A stretch of 64,000 nt of DNA from Ampullaceana balthica. Lineage: Eukaryota; Mollusca; Gastropoda; Lymnaeidae. Position 1 is the stretch's first letter, and every line of letters starts with the position of its first letter. A program made the translations under genes and the position numbers. The stretch lies in assembly GCA_944989445.1 (NCBI GenBank), contig CALYLW010000164.1:373001-437000 (forward strand), written 5' to 3'. Below are positions 55,301 through 62,525 of this stretch, piece after piece. The notes below the pieces were generated by a model. The model saw nothing but the letters and a program-made list of their open reading frames with translations. It made no database searches and was not told the DNA's origin.

Positions 55301-57629
55301 GAAGGTGAGATATTCACACACCTAATGGATTTAAGTTTATATTCTCTTAATACTTTTTTAAATAGAGTGAATAGGATTTTTTAATCTTAAATCGGTTCAT
55401 TTAATTTAAAAGAGAGACTAATGGTAGTTGTAGGTCTTGTACCTTCTCTCAGCTCCTGAATGAAAGACAGTGAAAAGCCCAATACTGTGTTGTGATCTTG
55501 TCTGCCTGATTGCACTGGTGCGGATCTGAAAGCCCCCAAATTTTACAATTTTTGTTACTCTTGTCTAAACCTGAGTTGAATGGCTTGATCATCATCTAGA
55601 AATTCATTCACACGTGTATCTTCACACACTAGTCTTGAACACAACTCTACTTTGCCAAACTATAATAAATCTTTATTGGTCACTTGTTTCACAATCCCGT
55701 CAAATAAGGAATTTTCTCACCACCCCACCGACTCCTCAAGCCCACGCAATCTTTGCTCTACATTCCCCTCTTATCTGTTCTGCTACCCTTCACTCCTCAC
55801 TTCCATTTACAAAACGCACCTCAACCCATGATGGCCCACGTGGCAGCAGTACAATCATTCACAAATAATACTACAAGCATGCTTACAAGATCACAATGTG
55901 CTGTTGAGCTTTGTGAAGAGAGTATTCATGGGCTTGGTTGTGATAATAATGGCCACAGGTACCTTGAAAACAAAAGATTTTTCAATGTTCAGAATGGTTA
56001 AATTTAATGTAGAGTTTTTGTTGTTTTTCCTGGCAGGTCTTTATGTCGATGCTGTTGTTGCTGCTGCCAGGAGAGAGCTGGCTTGGGAAGTGGATTATAT
56101 AAGAGAAGCTGAGTGTTCCAAGAAGTTCAGGTCGGTTCCCTCGTACATTCAGTGATTAGAGATTTGGAACAAATGAAAATGTCAATTGAATACCAATTTT
56201 TATATACTGTAACTACATACACTGGAAATTTTTTTAAATAATGTAATTTCCGTTTACACTCAAGTAGTAGTCAACCCCCTGATTTGTCACTTGAAAATTG
56301 GAGTTTTTCATTTCTTGAACTATCGCTACGGTAAATTCATGGCGTGTCATCCGTGTGTATGTAACTGAATTTACTACACACACTATGGTTTCACAGTAAC
56401 ATAGAATCAGTAACATAGTATAATTGTAACATATTCGGATATAAATAATTTGTATTAACTTACCGCACTGTATTTAATAAAAAAAAAGATACGTTGATAA
56501 AAATTTATAAAATGGCGTACGCATGTGTAAGTCAAACCTCTGATTTTGGCCATGAAATTTACAATTTTTTTTTAAAAACCTCGACCTATACTCAAGTTTA
56601 ATTTGTAGTTATTGGGACAGAATCATTCCTCGGAGTAGACACCAGGAACTGATCTGACCTCTCTCTCCACTGACCAGTTTAATTTGTAGTTATTGGGACA
56701 GAATCATTCATCGGAGTAGACACCAGGAACTGATCTGACCTCTCTCTCCACTGACCAGTTTAATTTGTAGTTATTGGGACAGAATCATTCATCGGAGTAG
56801 ACACCAGGAACTGATCTGACCTCTCTCTCCACTGACCAGTTTAATTTGTAGTTATTGGGACAGAATCATTCATCGGAGTAGACACCAGGAACTGATCTGA
56901 CCTCTCTCTCCACTGACCAGTTTAATTTGTAGTTATTGGGACAGAATCATTCATCGGAGTAGACACCAGGAACTGATCTGACCTCTCTCTCCACTGACCA
57001 GTTTAATTTGTAGTTATTGGGACAGAATCATTCATCGGAGTAGACACCAGGAACTGATCTGACCTCTCTCTCCACTGACCAGTTTAATTTGTAGTTATTG
57101 GGACAGAATCATTCATCGGAGTAGACACCAGGAACTGATCTGACCTCTCTCTCCACTGACCAGTTTAATTTGTAGTTATTGGGACAGAATCATTCATCGG
57201 AGTAGACACCAGGAACTGATCTGACCTCTCTCTCCACTGACCAGTTTTGATCAACACCCAATAGTAGCTTTACAATTATTAACTTTTTTTCCCTAAAATC
57301 TAGATTACATGTCTTCTTAAATAGCTCTACTGCAAACACCTTCAATTTATTTTTTAAAATCTTAAATCCCTCCTCCATTTCATTCGTGTAATATTTAATG
57401 CTAGATTATTTTAGAAATGATCGTGACTAATTCAATACTGTCACAGAAAACTGTTGTCCATTAAAATTCTACACTAAATTCTTTCAGGCAGTTTTTGAAA
57501 GATGACCCATTTCTGTATGTGCCGGAAGTTGTGGGCGAACTGAGCGCCGAGAATGTGCTGACCACAGAATTCATTCAAGGTGTCCCTGTTGACCAGTGCG
57601 TGGATTTGGATCAAGACACTAGAAACAAG
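43184..57629 (+). CDS. COQ8: COQ8/ADCK3 (UbiB-family atypical kinase), twelve exons, C-terminus beyond the window
   Basis: Mitochondrial inner-membrane UbiB protein that supports the coenzyme Q biosynthetic complex; the family binds ATP and acts as an ATPase more than as a protein kinase. Exons: 43184-43372, 43628-43829, 44959-45198, 45871-45980, 51114-51180, 51847-51918, 52396-52524, 52703-52788, 54078-54218, 55223-55304, 56037-56130, 57488-57629; phases agree throughout, giving 518 residues. Seen: a Gly/Ala-rich membrane-type segment [15 protein letters not shown] (about 274-288), the UbiB KxGQ motif KLGQ (328-331), the Ala-rich loop AAASIGQ (389-395) in place of a normal glycine loop, and the ATP lysine K410 in VALKIQ. 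The exons with the metal-binding Asn and DFG are not found before 64000. The N-terminal 250 residues are poorly conserved in general and Ala/Ser-rich here. ADCK3-type rather than COQ8B cannot be decided. Confidence 0.94.
43628..43829 (+). CDS. COQ8: COQ8 coding exon 2
   Basis: Encodes [20 protein letters not shown] and a Ser/Thr-rich linker. Acceptor either AACAAAG (43627) or AAAGGAG (43630); both keep phase 0. The donor GTTTGG is weak. Confidence 0.7.
43994..44719. mobile_element. GC-rich 726-bp insertion with 11-bp target duplication, no ORF
   Basis: GTTTGTGGACA is repeated at 43983-43993 and 44720-44730. The insert is far more GC-rich than its surroundings and has several short perfect hairpins: GACGGTCCCC with GGGGCCGTC (around 44118-44153), CCTCCCagaaGGGAGG (about 44187) and CCGACGttcctCGTCGG (about 44633). 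No frame of 60 codons lies in the GC-rich part. The duplication suggests retrotransposition (a SINE or a LINE untranslated region). Family not recognised. Confidence 0.65.
44959..45198 (+). CDS. COQ8: COQ8 coding exon 3 (Ala/Ser-rich)
   Basis: Acceptor TTTTTCAG; encodes an Ala-rich helix-like segment ([19 protein letters not shown]) followed by [17 protein letters not shown]. Donor GTAAGG. Phases match exons 2 and 4. Confidence 0.75.
45238..45717 (-). mobile_element. Helitron-like non-autonomous element in COQ8 intron 3
   Basis: On the minus strand: TCTATATATATGTTTCACCG at the start and GGGTCGTATCTAG at the end, with A before and T after. A stem-loop (GCAGCGTA, TGC, TATGCCGC) lies about 10 nt before CTAG. 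Longer than the copy at 17605-17889 because of extra sequence at about 45430-45660. Confidence 0.65.
45483..45553 (-). repeat. tRNA-Ala-like fragment within the Helitron-like element
   Basis: The minus strand has a tRNA-like anticodon arm TATGCTTTGCATGCGGA (anticodon TGC, Ala-like) and GTCCTGGGTTCAAGCC as a B-box/T-arm. D-arm pairing is poor and the ends do not pair, so it is a tRNA-derived piece, not a gene. Confidence 0.45.
45871..45980 (+). CDS. COQ8: COQ8 coding exon 4
   Basis: Acceptor TTCCTTGCAG; encodes a short linker ending [11 protein letters not shown]; donor GTACTT. Followed by a 5.1-kb intron that holds an RTE-type LINE. Confidence 0.75.
46250..50179 (-). mobile_element. Near full-length RTE-type LINE with 12-bp target duplication
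   Basis: GTTCATTATAAT flanks it at 46238-46249 and 50180-50191. On the minus strand the 5' end begins CTTCCGGTTGTTCAAAATGG and the 3' end is GACGGACGAACGAAC, a short tandem-repeat tail rather than poly-A, as in RTE-clade elements. It sits in intron 4 of COQ8 in antisense orientation, inside a reverse copy of the 465-bp element seen at 41010-41474. Confidence 0.9.
46283..49623 (-). pseudogene. LINE ORF: endonuclease, reverse transcriptase and C-terminal zinc finger, two frame breaks
   Basis: An APE-type endonuclease opens with [13 protein letters not shown] (about residue 50) and has GDFNARVG and TDHRLI motifs. The reverse transcriptase has motif [16 protein letters not shown], motif [16 protein letters not shown] and motif [12 protein letters not shown]. 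After RT come [19 protein letters not shown] and [12 protein letters not shown], and the end has a C2H2 finger [21 protein letters not shown] (first C to last H). The frame shifts twice by one base, at GGG 47098-47100 and at AAA 46629-46631 (plus strand). Apart from these it is open from the ATG at 49623 to the stop near 46283, so it is either very young or artificially broken. Clade assignment rests on the WNVRTL endonuclease type and the 3' tail. Confidence 0.85.
50603..51113. other. Remainder of COQ8 intron 4
   Basis: AT-rich, nothing recognised; ends at the acceptor TTTTTTGACAG. Confidence 0.4.
51114..51180 (+). CDS. COQ8: COQ8 coding exon 5
   Basis: Encodes [20 protein letters not shown], clearly matching the ADCK3 segment before the membrane helix. 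Confidence 0.9.
51847..51918 (+). CDS. COQ8: COQ8 coding exon 6 (Gly-rich hydrophobic segment)
   Basis: Encodes [20 protein letters not shown], the conserved Gly/Ala-rich segment. Donor GTAAGT. Confidence 0.93.
51919..52395. other. COQ8 intron 6
   Basis: 52085-52330 is less AT-rich and looks repeat-derived (GCCCATGAAGGGCTTTGGCC near 52110) but could not be assigned. Confidence 0.3.
52396..52524 (+). CDS. COQ8: COQ8 coding exon 7 (KxGQ motif)
   Basis: Encodes [20 protein letters not shown] and [13 protein letters not shown], the UbiB-defining KxGQ element that folds over the active site. Confidence 0.95.
52703..52788 (+). CDS. COQ8: COQ8 coding exon 8
   Basis: Encodes [20 protein letters not shown] then AWQMK. 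Acceptor TTCCCTCTTCAG, donor GTAAAT. Confidence 0.93.
53000..53250 (+). pseudogene. LINE RT C-terminal fragment
   Basis: [20 protein letters not shown] then [19 protein letters not shown] match the LINE fragment at 32998-33411 (WRWIGHTLRKPASN). Reading frames shift once or twice. It leads directly into the 29-bp tandem array. Confidence 0.8.
53251..53780 (+). repeat. 29-bp minisatellite, about 18 units
   Basis: Units of 29 bp start exactly every 29 bases from 53251 to 53744 with no length variation; the unit is GGAGAGACTGGCCCAGGATG plus GGGATGTCT. A few units carry single changes (for example GATATCT, GAGCGACTG). The first unit is still recognisable as LINE coding sequence ([12 protein letters not shown]). 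Because 29 is not a multiple of 3 and no frame has a stop, long meaningless open frames appear on both strands. Confidence 0.97.
53938..54048 (+). repeat. Interspersed repeat fragment (LINE 3'-UTR-like)
   Basis: CATATCTTATCTTTTATATT followed by CAGAAGATAATTGTGTCC and CCATGGTTTGTGTCTGG matches 57740-57842 in another COQ8 intron. Confidence 0.6.
54078..54218 (+). CDS. COQ8: COQ8 coding exon 9 (Ala-rich loop and ATP lysine)
   Basis: Encodes [31 protein letters not shown] and VALKIQ. The donor is GTTATT, a poor consensus, and a MITE begins within a few bases of it. Confidence 0.93.
54222..54778. mobile_element. MITE (CAGTATATACTCGTT family) abutting the exon 9 donor
   Basis: The right end is the complement of CCGTATATACTCGTTCTA at 54761-54778 with TA after it. 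The interior matches 20031-20573 (TGATTTCTGCATGGATATTG, TTTTAATAAATTGTTTTACA). The left end is degraded but the match begins at about 54222, three bases after the exon. Confidence 0.8.
54781..55222. other. Rest of COQ8 intron 9
   Basis: AT-rich, with an (ATT)n run near 55080. Nothing else recognised. Confidence 0.35.
55223..55304 (+). CDS. COQ8: COQ8 coding exon 10
   Basis: Encodes [20 protein letters not shown]. Donor GTGAGA. Confidence 0.92.
55305..56036. other. COQ8 intron 10
   Basis: No exon-like or repeat signal was convincing; open frames here lack similarity to COQ8 or other families. Confidence 0.35.
56037..56130 (+). CDS. COQ8: COQ8 coding exon 11
   Basis: Encodes [20 protein letters not shown], the conserved RREL-E-DY-REA segment. 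Acceptor TTTTTCCTGGCAG. Confidence 0.92.
56255..56600. mobile_element. MITE with ACTCAAG-type ends
   Basis: Left ACTCAAGTAGTAGTCAACCC CCTGATTT, right CTCGACCTATACTCAAG, in inverted arrangement, similar to widespread pogo-type MITEs with a TATACTCGAGTATAAGTCGA end. The 81-bp array starts within its right end. Confidence 0.5.
56595..57242. repeat. 81-bp tandem repeat, exactly eight units
   Basis: Units start every 81 bases from 56595 to 57162; 648 bp in all. The units are identical as far as read except for one base in unit 1 (ATTCCTCGG against ATTCATCGG). Each unit holds CTGACCTCTCTCTCC followed by ACTGACCAG, which looks like a branch point, pyrimidine tract and 3' splice site. Located in COQ8 intron 11. 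Confidence 0.97.
57243..57378 (-). pseudogene. Possible L1-like LINE fragment
   Basis: The minus strand reads [20 protein letters not shown], similar in pattern to the linker between endonuclease and RT in L1-type elements (W-x-x-LK-x-x-IK-x-F). Short and uncertain. Confidence 0.3.
57488..57629 (+). CDS. COQ8: COQ8 coding exon 12 (last in window)
   Basis: Encodes [20 protein letters not shown] and [15 protein letters not shown], ending TRNK at donor GTCAGT, phase 0. The next exon should begin the helix before the catalytic metal-binding residues. Confidence 0.93.
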
Positions 57630-57734
57630 GTCAGTTTTGATAAATGTTCAACTTATCAAACAGGTTCTTTAAACATTCTGGGACTGAGGAAATGATGAAC
57701 TAATATTATTACAATATTACGGTTTGTGTATTAG

Positions 57735-58060
57735 GAAACAAAGTCAACATATCTTATCTTATCTGTTACAGAAGCTCCTTCTATTCAGAAGATTATTGCG
57801 TCCCATGCTTATCCATGGTTTATGTCCAGTCTTGCATTTTTTTAAGAGTTGTAAATTTTTATAGAGTGTTGGTTTTCCTGGTTTGATCAGGCAACCCAAC
57901 CCATTCCACACCCGAATTACAGACGGGAAGAACGAGAATTTCTTATGTGTTTGTTTTTTCTTATGGAATAAGAAAAAGTGTTTTTATCCCTGTATCTACT
58001 GGAGGATTATATTAGATTATTTTTGTGTTGTAGTTCCAAGTTAGAATAAATTGCCTAATG
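57735..58060 (+). repeat. Interspersed repeat (LINE 3'-UTR-like)
   Basis: Starts with the same segment as 53938-54048 and continues with CAGGCAACCCAACCCATTCC and a T-rich part. I associate this sequence type with gastropod LINE 3' regions, from memory. Confidence 0.5.
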
Positions 58061-58084
58061 TATTATTACTACTGAGCTCTTTTA

Positions 58085-58860
58085 TAATAATAATAATAAA
58101 TTGATAATTTTTATAGCGCTGTATCCCAGCAAGGAGCCGGGCTCACAGCGCTTTACATGGAGAAAATAACATACATATAATAATTAAATAAACATTCTTA
58201 TCATAATAACCACATAAATGATAGTACATTACACATAAGCTACGTTAATCATTAAAAAGAAATGTTGTTTCTTTAATTTTGAAAATAAATTTTGAAAAGA
58301 TGCATCTTAAGTGCAGTCTTGAAGGACTTTGTAGATGAAATACTCCGGATGTGTAATGGTAGAGAATTCCATTGTTTGGCTGCACAAATGCACAAAAAGA
58401 GAATGACCTTTTGCCAAAAGTTTTAGTTCGTGTCTTAGGAACACAGAATGTGCGTGTCTGCAGAAGAGAGTAGACCGACAGAAGCTCAGTAAGATAGAAA
58501 GGGCATGAGTCAGAAAAGAAGTTGTGACAGAGAACTGCCAGTTTGTAATCAATTCGGGCTTGTATAGGTAGCCAATGAAGTGATTAAAGTAGCGGAGTAA
58601 CATGGTCATGTTTTTTTGCCTTTAGAACTAATCTGGCAGCTGAATTTTGAACTTTCTGTAGTTTTTCAACGCATTGATTTGGCGCACCCGACAGGAGATA
58701 ATTGCAGTAATCCATACGAGCTGGTACAAGAGCACAGACTAGAGCTTTTGTTGCACTAACTGTTAAGTAATGACGGATTGAGCTGATCTGACGAATGGCA
58801 GTGTAAGCAGAGCGACAGATGTGATTGATGAAGCTGTTTCAAGGTTAAATTATTTAACTA
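58085..58860 (-). mobile_element. 3' end of a CR1/L2-type LINE
   Basis: On the minus strand: DYCNYLLSGAPNQCVEKLQK, VQNSAARLVL, then after a one-base shift near 58580 LHWLPIQARIDYKLAVLCHN and WNSLPLHIRS, ending in a stop at 58275-58273. This is the conserved C-terminal RT tail of CR1/L2 elements. The 3' UTR contains AGCGCTGTGAGCCCGG and ends in (TTA)n at 58085-58100. Strongly 5' truncated. Confidence 0.85.
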
Positions 58861-59264
58861 ATGGTGTTACTCTTGACAGTTTTGAATATTCTCAAATGAT
58901 GAAGCTGGCAGCTTTTTTTGTTCTAGTTTATCAATGTTTTCTTTGGTTGATGGATCCCATATTGTCAATGGCATCTGAAAACTACTGCTGTGAACTGTGA
59001 GTATTGGGGTGGGCTGCTGTGGGAGTCAAATTGTTGTGGTAGTGAAAGTTCTTTGAATTCCTAGACAAGTTTCTGTTTGAATGTGAGAAAGGTCATAGCA
59101 CATGCTGAAGTAAGAAGATCAACCCATGTGTTCAACAGGAGTTTATTGGCATCTACAAAAGCTTAAATTTATTAACAACTGTTGGAAAGCTCATGATTAA
59201 AAACATATAGCGCAACACTATGGCCGTTCAATTTCTGTGTCCCTCCAACCAGTCTAGTAGGGGT
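58861..59264. other. Unassigned stretch, COQ8 intron 12
   Basis: No feature recognised. Confidence 0.3.
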
Positions 59265-59395
59265 CTACAGATATGCATTTTTGCCAATACCGATATTACC
59301 GATATTTTTTGTGTGCTGATATGAGTATTTGTTAGGAACAAAAACCAGCGGTCATATTTGATGACGTCAGTCTTAAATTTATCACTCGTAATTAT
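59265..59395 (+). mobile_element. hAT-like terminal repeat fragment
   Basis: AGTAGGGGTCTACAGATATG followed by CCGATATT words, resembling hAT ends of the TAGGGGTCGACCGATA type. Related to 62642-62930. Confidence 0.45.
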
Positions 59396-60044
59396 TTATA
59401 AACTAGGGGTTTTAGGGCGACTAAGGCGCCCACTTGGGCTGTAGGGCGCCTACGGTGCCCACTTTTTTTTGGGGTAAAAAGCCCAAGTAACTTATCCTTG
59501 TTTGATAAATAAGAAATATTAAACTTTCTGAAATGTACACAAAGTATTTTATAATTATAAATCCTCAAATCCTCTTTTCCGAAATTAAAATATAAGCTAA
59601 AACTAAGACGTCATATAATATTTTTTTAAAGAATCTTTTAGAATTTTGCACACCTCCTGATGTGCACCTTGTATATAAGCTCAAAAAATGATGTCATAGT
59701 GATATGGATCCTTCCTTCCAACCTGTGACTTGGGTTATTATATTGTTTATAATATAATAGTCCAAGTCACTGGCCAAATGGATAGATGTGGAACGCTGAG
59801 GAACAATGTTCAACAGTCTATAGAAGTTAAAAAATTGTGTGGTGATTAGCAGTGTAAAAAATAATTATATGACATCATTGTTTGATCTTATATTTTAAAA
59901 TACAATGTGTGCATCGGTGTGCAAAATGATAATAAATTAAAGACTTGCCCTGTAAAAAAAATATTATATAACATCATTGTTTTAGCTCATATTTTAATTT
60001 TGGAAATGGGAACAATGTAAAAAGAGGATTTGATGATGGTTAAT
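59396..60044 (-). repeat. Copy of the GGCGCC/~70-bp-core repeat, 5' of the hAT insertion
   Basis: Contains the GGGCGCCTACGGTGCCC palindrome, a core unit at 59476-59553 and a block (59750-60044) that is repeated at about 63655-63935. Confidence 0.7.
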
Positions 60045-60979
60045 CAGTGGCGTAGCTAGAGGGGGTGGTCCGCCCCGGGCGGCACGCATTAAGGGTCGAC
60101 ATTTAGGGGCTGCATTTGTGGGAATTTGAAAAGTGCAACCTATTCCGACAACCACCCTTTTTCTTTTGAAGGGGGAAAACCAAGGTGAAACAAAAATATT
60201 TGTAATTTCTAGTCCTAATTAACGGATTCCCACAACATTTGTTTGATTACATAGTAGATGTGTGGATGTTAAAAAACCGTTCAAAAATTTTTTAAATCAC
60301 TCAAAAAAGGTATCGATTTGTTTAGAAAATTAAGCGGTATACGGTACGACCAGATGACGCTTTTATAAGAAAACTACACAAAAAACACATCACCGCTGGG
60401 CCCAATAATGTGCTATTAATATCGCCACAATGGTTTTTGTGTGGAATTTCCACATTCGCAGAATGATGCGCGAACAAGTATCTACAATTCATGGTGGTTC
60501 AAATATTGTGTTTAACTTGCAAGTAGTAATTTATATAAAATATGGGTAATTTATATTACTGTTTGAGTTTTCAGAAAATTATTTAAGGTACATTATAGAA
60601 AATTAAATTTATTTTGTTTTTGTTGCTTTAAAGTAGCACACATAATTTGTGTTTTTCATTAAAATACTGTTATTCATTTAAAATGTTACGCCTTTCCAAT
60701 TAAAGTGATGTGTAAATAATTTGAATAATTTTATGGAAAATTATTAAGATTGATGGCAAGAACATGAAAATATTCAAATTTGTCCGTTAATAAACAGCAC
60801 AATAAGAAAAATAATTTTGAAAAAGACATACTTTAAAATTTCAAGCGTCTTGGAAAAATTTACATCCGAAGAAGTAACTAGTAAAATTAGATAAGATGCT
60901 TAAATTTTACTCAATTAAATTCAATCTTTTTCTTTTCTGTGTTATCTCAATTTATGGGAACCCGTCATTTTTTAAATTA

Positions 60980-61683
60980 ATGCAAACCCATTGCACGAAA
61001 CAAAGAGATGTGCTAATATAAAACGCTGTTATATCAGTCAAACAATTTGTGAAGAGTTGGAGATATCAACTGAACGCTGAGTTAGAAGGAGAAAAAAAGT
61101 ATGAGTGGGGAAAATTAAGAAGACATGGTTCTATCTTTAGAAAGAGAAGTACAATGGGAAATGTTTTTATCCATGGATGGAATTATAACAGAAAATAAAA
61201 GAACGCTTTGATGAGTTGCAAGTCCTTGCAAGAGAATATTCTTATATAATACCATGTAACCTACTAAATGAAGCATTTGAACATCAAATAAATTACTTTA
61301 TTGACATTGATAAGAACAGTTCAATACTGAAAGAAAAAGGCTCCAGGTTTTTATGGCTGTACCTAACTACAAGAATAGGCATTATGTTAGAAAAACGGGG
61401 GGAAAGGCCCCCTTGATCTATTAAAATTTATTCAACAGTTAAATTGGAAAATTCTGTACTCATCATTGTAATTTTGCTATTAATGTTTTCAACAAGTGCT
61501 ATCAGTGTCGCTAGTTGTGAAAGGAGCTTCTCCAAAGTGAAGTTGATAAAAATTATCTTTGTTCCACAATGAGCGATTTAAGACAACAAAATCTTGCAAT
61601 ATTGACCATAGAACAAGATATTACAAATAATTTAAATTTTGATAGCATAATACATGTTCTATTATCAAAGTTAGAAAAGTAAA
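60980..61683 (+). pseudogene. Degenerate hAT transposase
   Basis: The C-terminal hAT dimerisation region is readable at about 61485-61683: FSTSAISVASCERSFSKVKL, then after a shift MSDLRQQNLAILTIEQDI and a stop at 61681. Upstream pieces include YIIPCNLLNEAFEHQINYF (61216-61416 frame) with several frame breaks and stops. The N-terminal zinc finger and most of the catalytic core are not recognisable. Confidence 0.8.
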
Positions 61684-62048
61684 TGTATAAATATGATTAC
61701 ATACTAATGTGTACAATTTATTTGTTTGTAAAAAATCATTTATTTATAAATATAAAATAAAAGAATAGTAATAGTAATTGATAATGTTTTTTTGGGGGGT
61801 GTAAATTTGGAATATGTTTTGTCTCATTGGGCGACCTCAGTAACTTTCTTGTGGCCTTTAAAAAATTTATAGTGTATTTTTATAGATGTGTATTTATAGG
61901 TATATCATCTTATGTGGCCTCTTTAATTACTGCTTACATAAATTTGGCATGCAATGGTAAACATGTTCCCCACCTTTACTTCGTATCAATTACAATTATT
62001 TATTCATGTTTATAAATTTATAAAAACCATCATATAATCAACTAATTT

Positions 62049-62466
62049 GCCGTCCATAAATGGCGTCACGCGATTTTGGCTGATTTTCACCCCCTCCGCC
62101 ATCGTCACACATCGTCACAAAAACTTAGACCCCCTTTTCAATATGACGCCATTAAGTTTTGACCACCCTCACCATAAAAGCCGTATTTTCTAATTGAAAA
62201 TAAGCATGTTTCAAATCAAATTTTGTCATTTAAGTATGTTTTTAGTGCAAGGCTGCACTCTAATATCGTAACTGTAGTTTTACGTTATCGTCATTAAATT
62301 AAGTGTAAGTAATCTATATTGAAGTGGAAATTTTATTTAAAGTAGTGCGTTTTGGCGTGACGTCACATTTCTCAAACATACCCCCCTCGTCACACATCGG
62401 ACATCGTCACAAGTGTATGACTCCCCTCCCCGCCCCAGGTGCGTGACGTGATTTATGGACGGTCCC
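62049..62466. mobile_element. PIF/Harbinger-like MITE, copy e, inside the hAT
   Basis: GCCGTCCATAAATGGCGTCA at the left and GACGTGATTTATGGACGGTC at the right; the most complete ungapped copy (418 bp) and useful as a reference for the others. Confidence 0.8.
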
Positions 62467-62525
62467 AAAAAAGGGCGGCACATTGGAGACCGCCCCGAGC
62501 GGCAAAAGTTCTAGCTACGTCACTG

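Larger units (their letters stand above)
60045..62525 (+). mobile_element. hAT transposon (2.48 kb) with 8-bp target duplication
   Basis: Ends CAGTGGCGTAGCTAG and CTAGCTACGTCACTG. TGGTTAAT is duplicated at 60037-60044 and 62526-62533. Holds a degenerate transposase and, near its 3' end, a nested PIF/Harbinger-like MITE. Confidence 0.9.

Noticed and set aside
55614..56155. Overlapping frames in COQ8 intron 10 and exon 11
   Set aside because: Only the part from 56037 to 56130 matches COQ8; the upstream frames are intronic.
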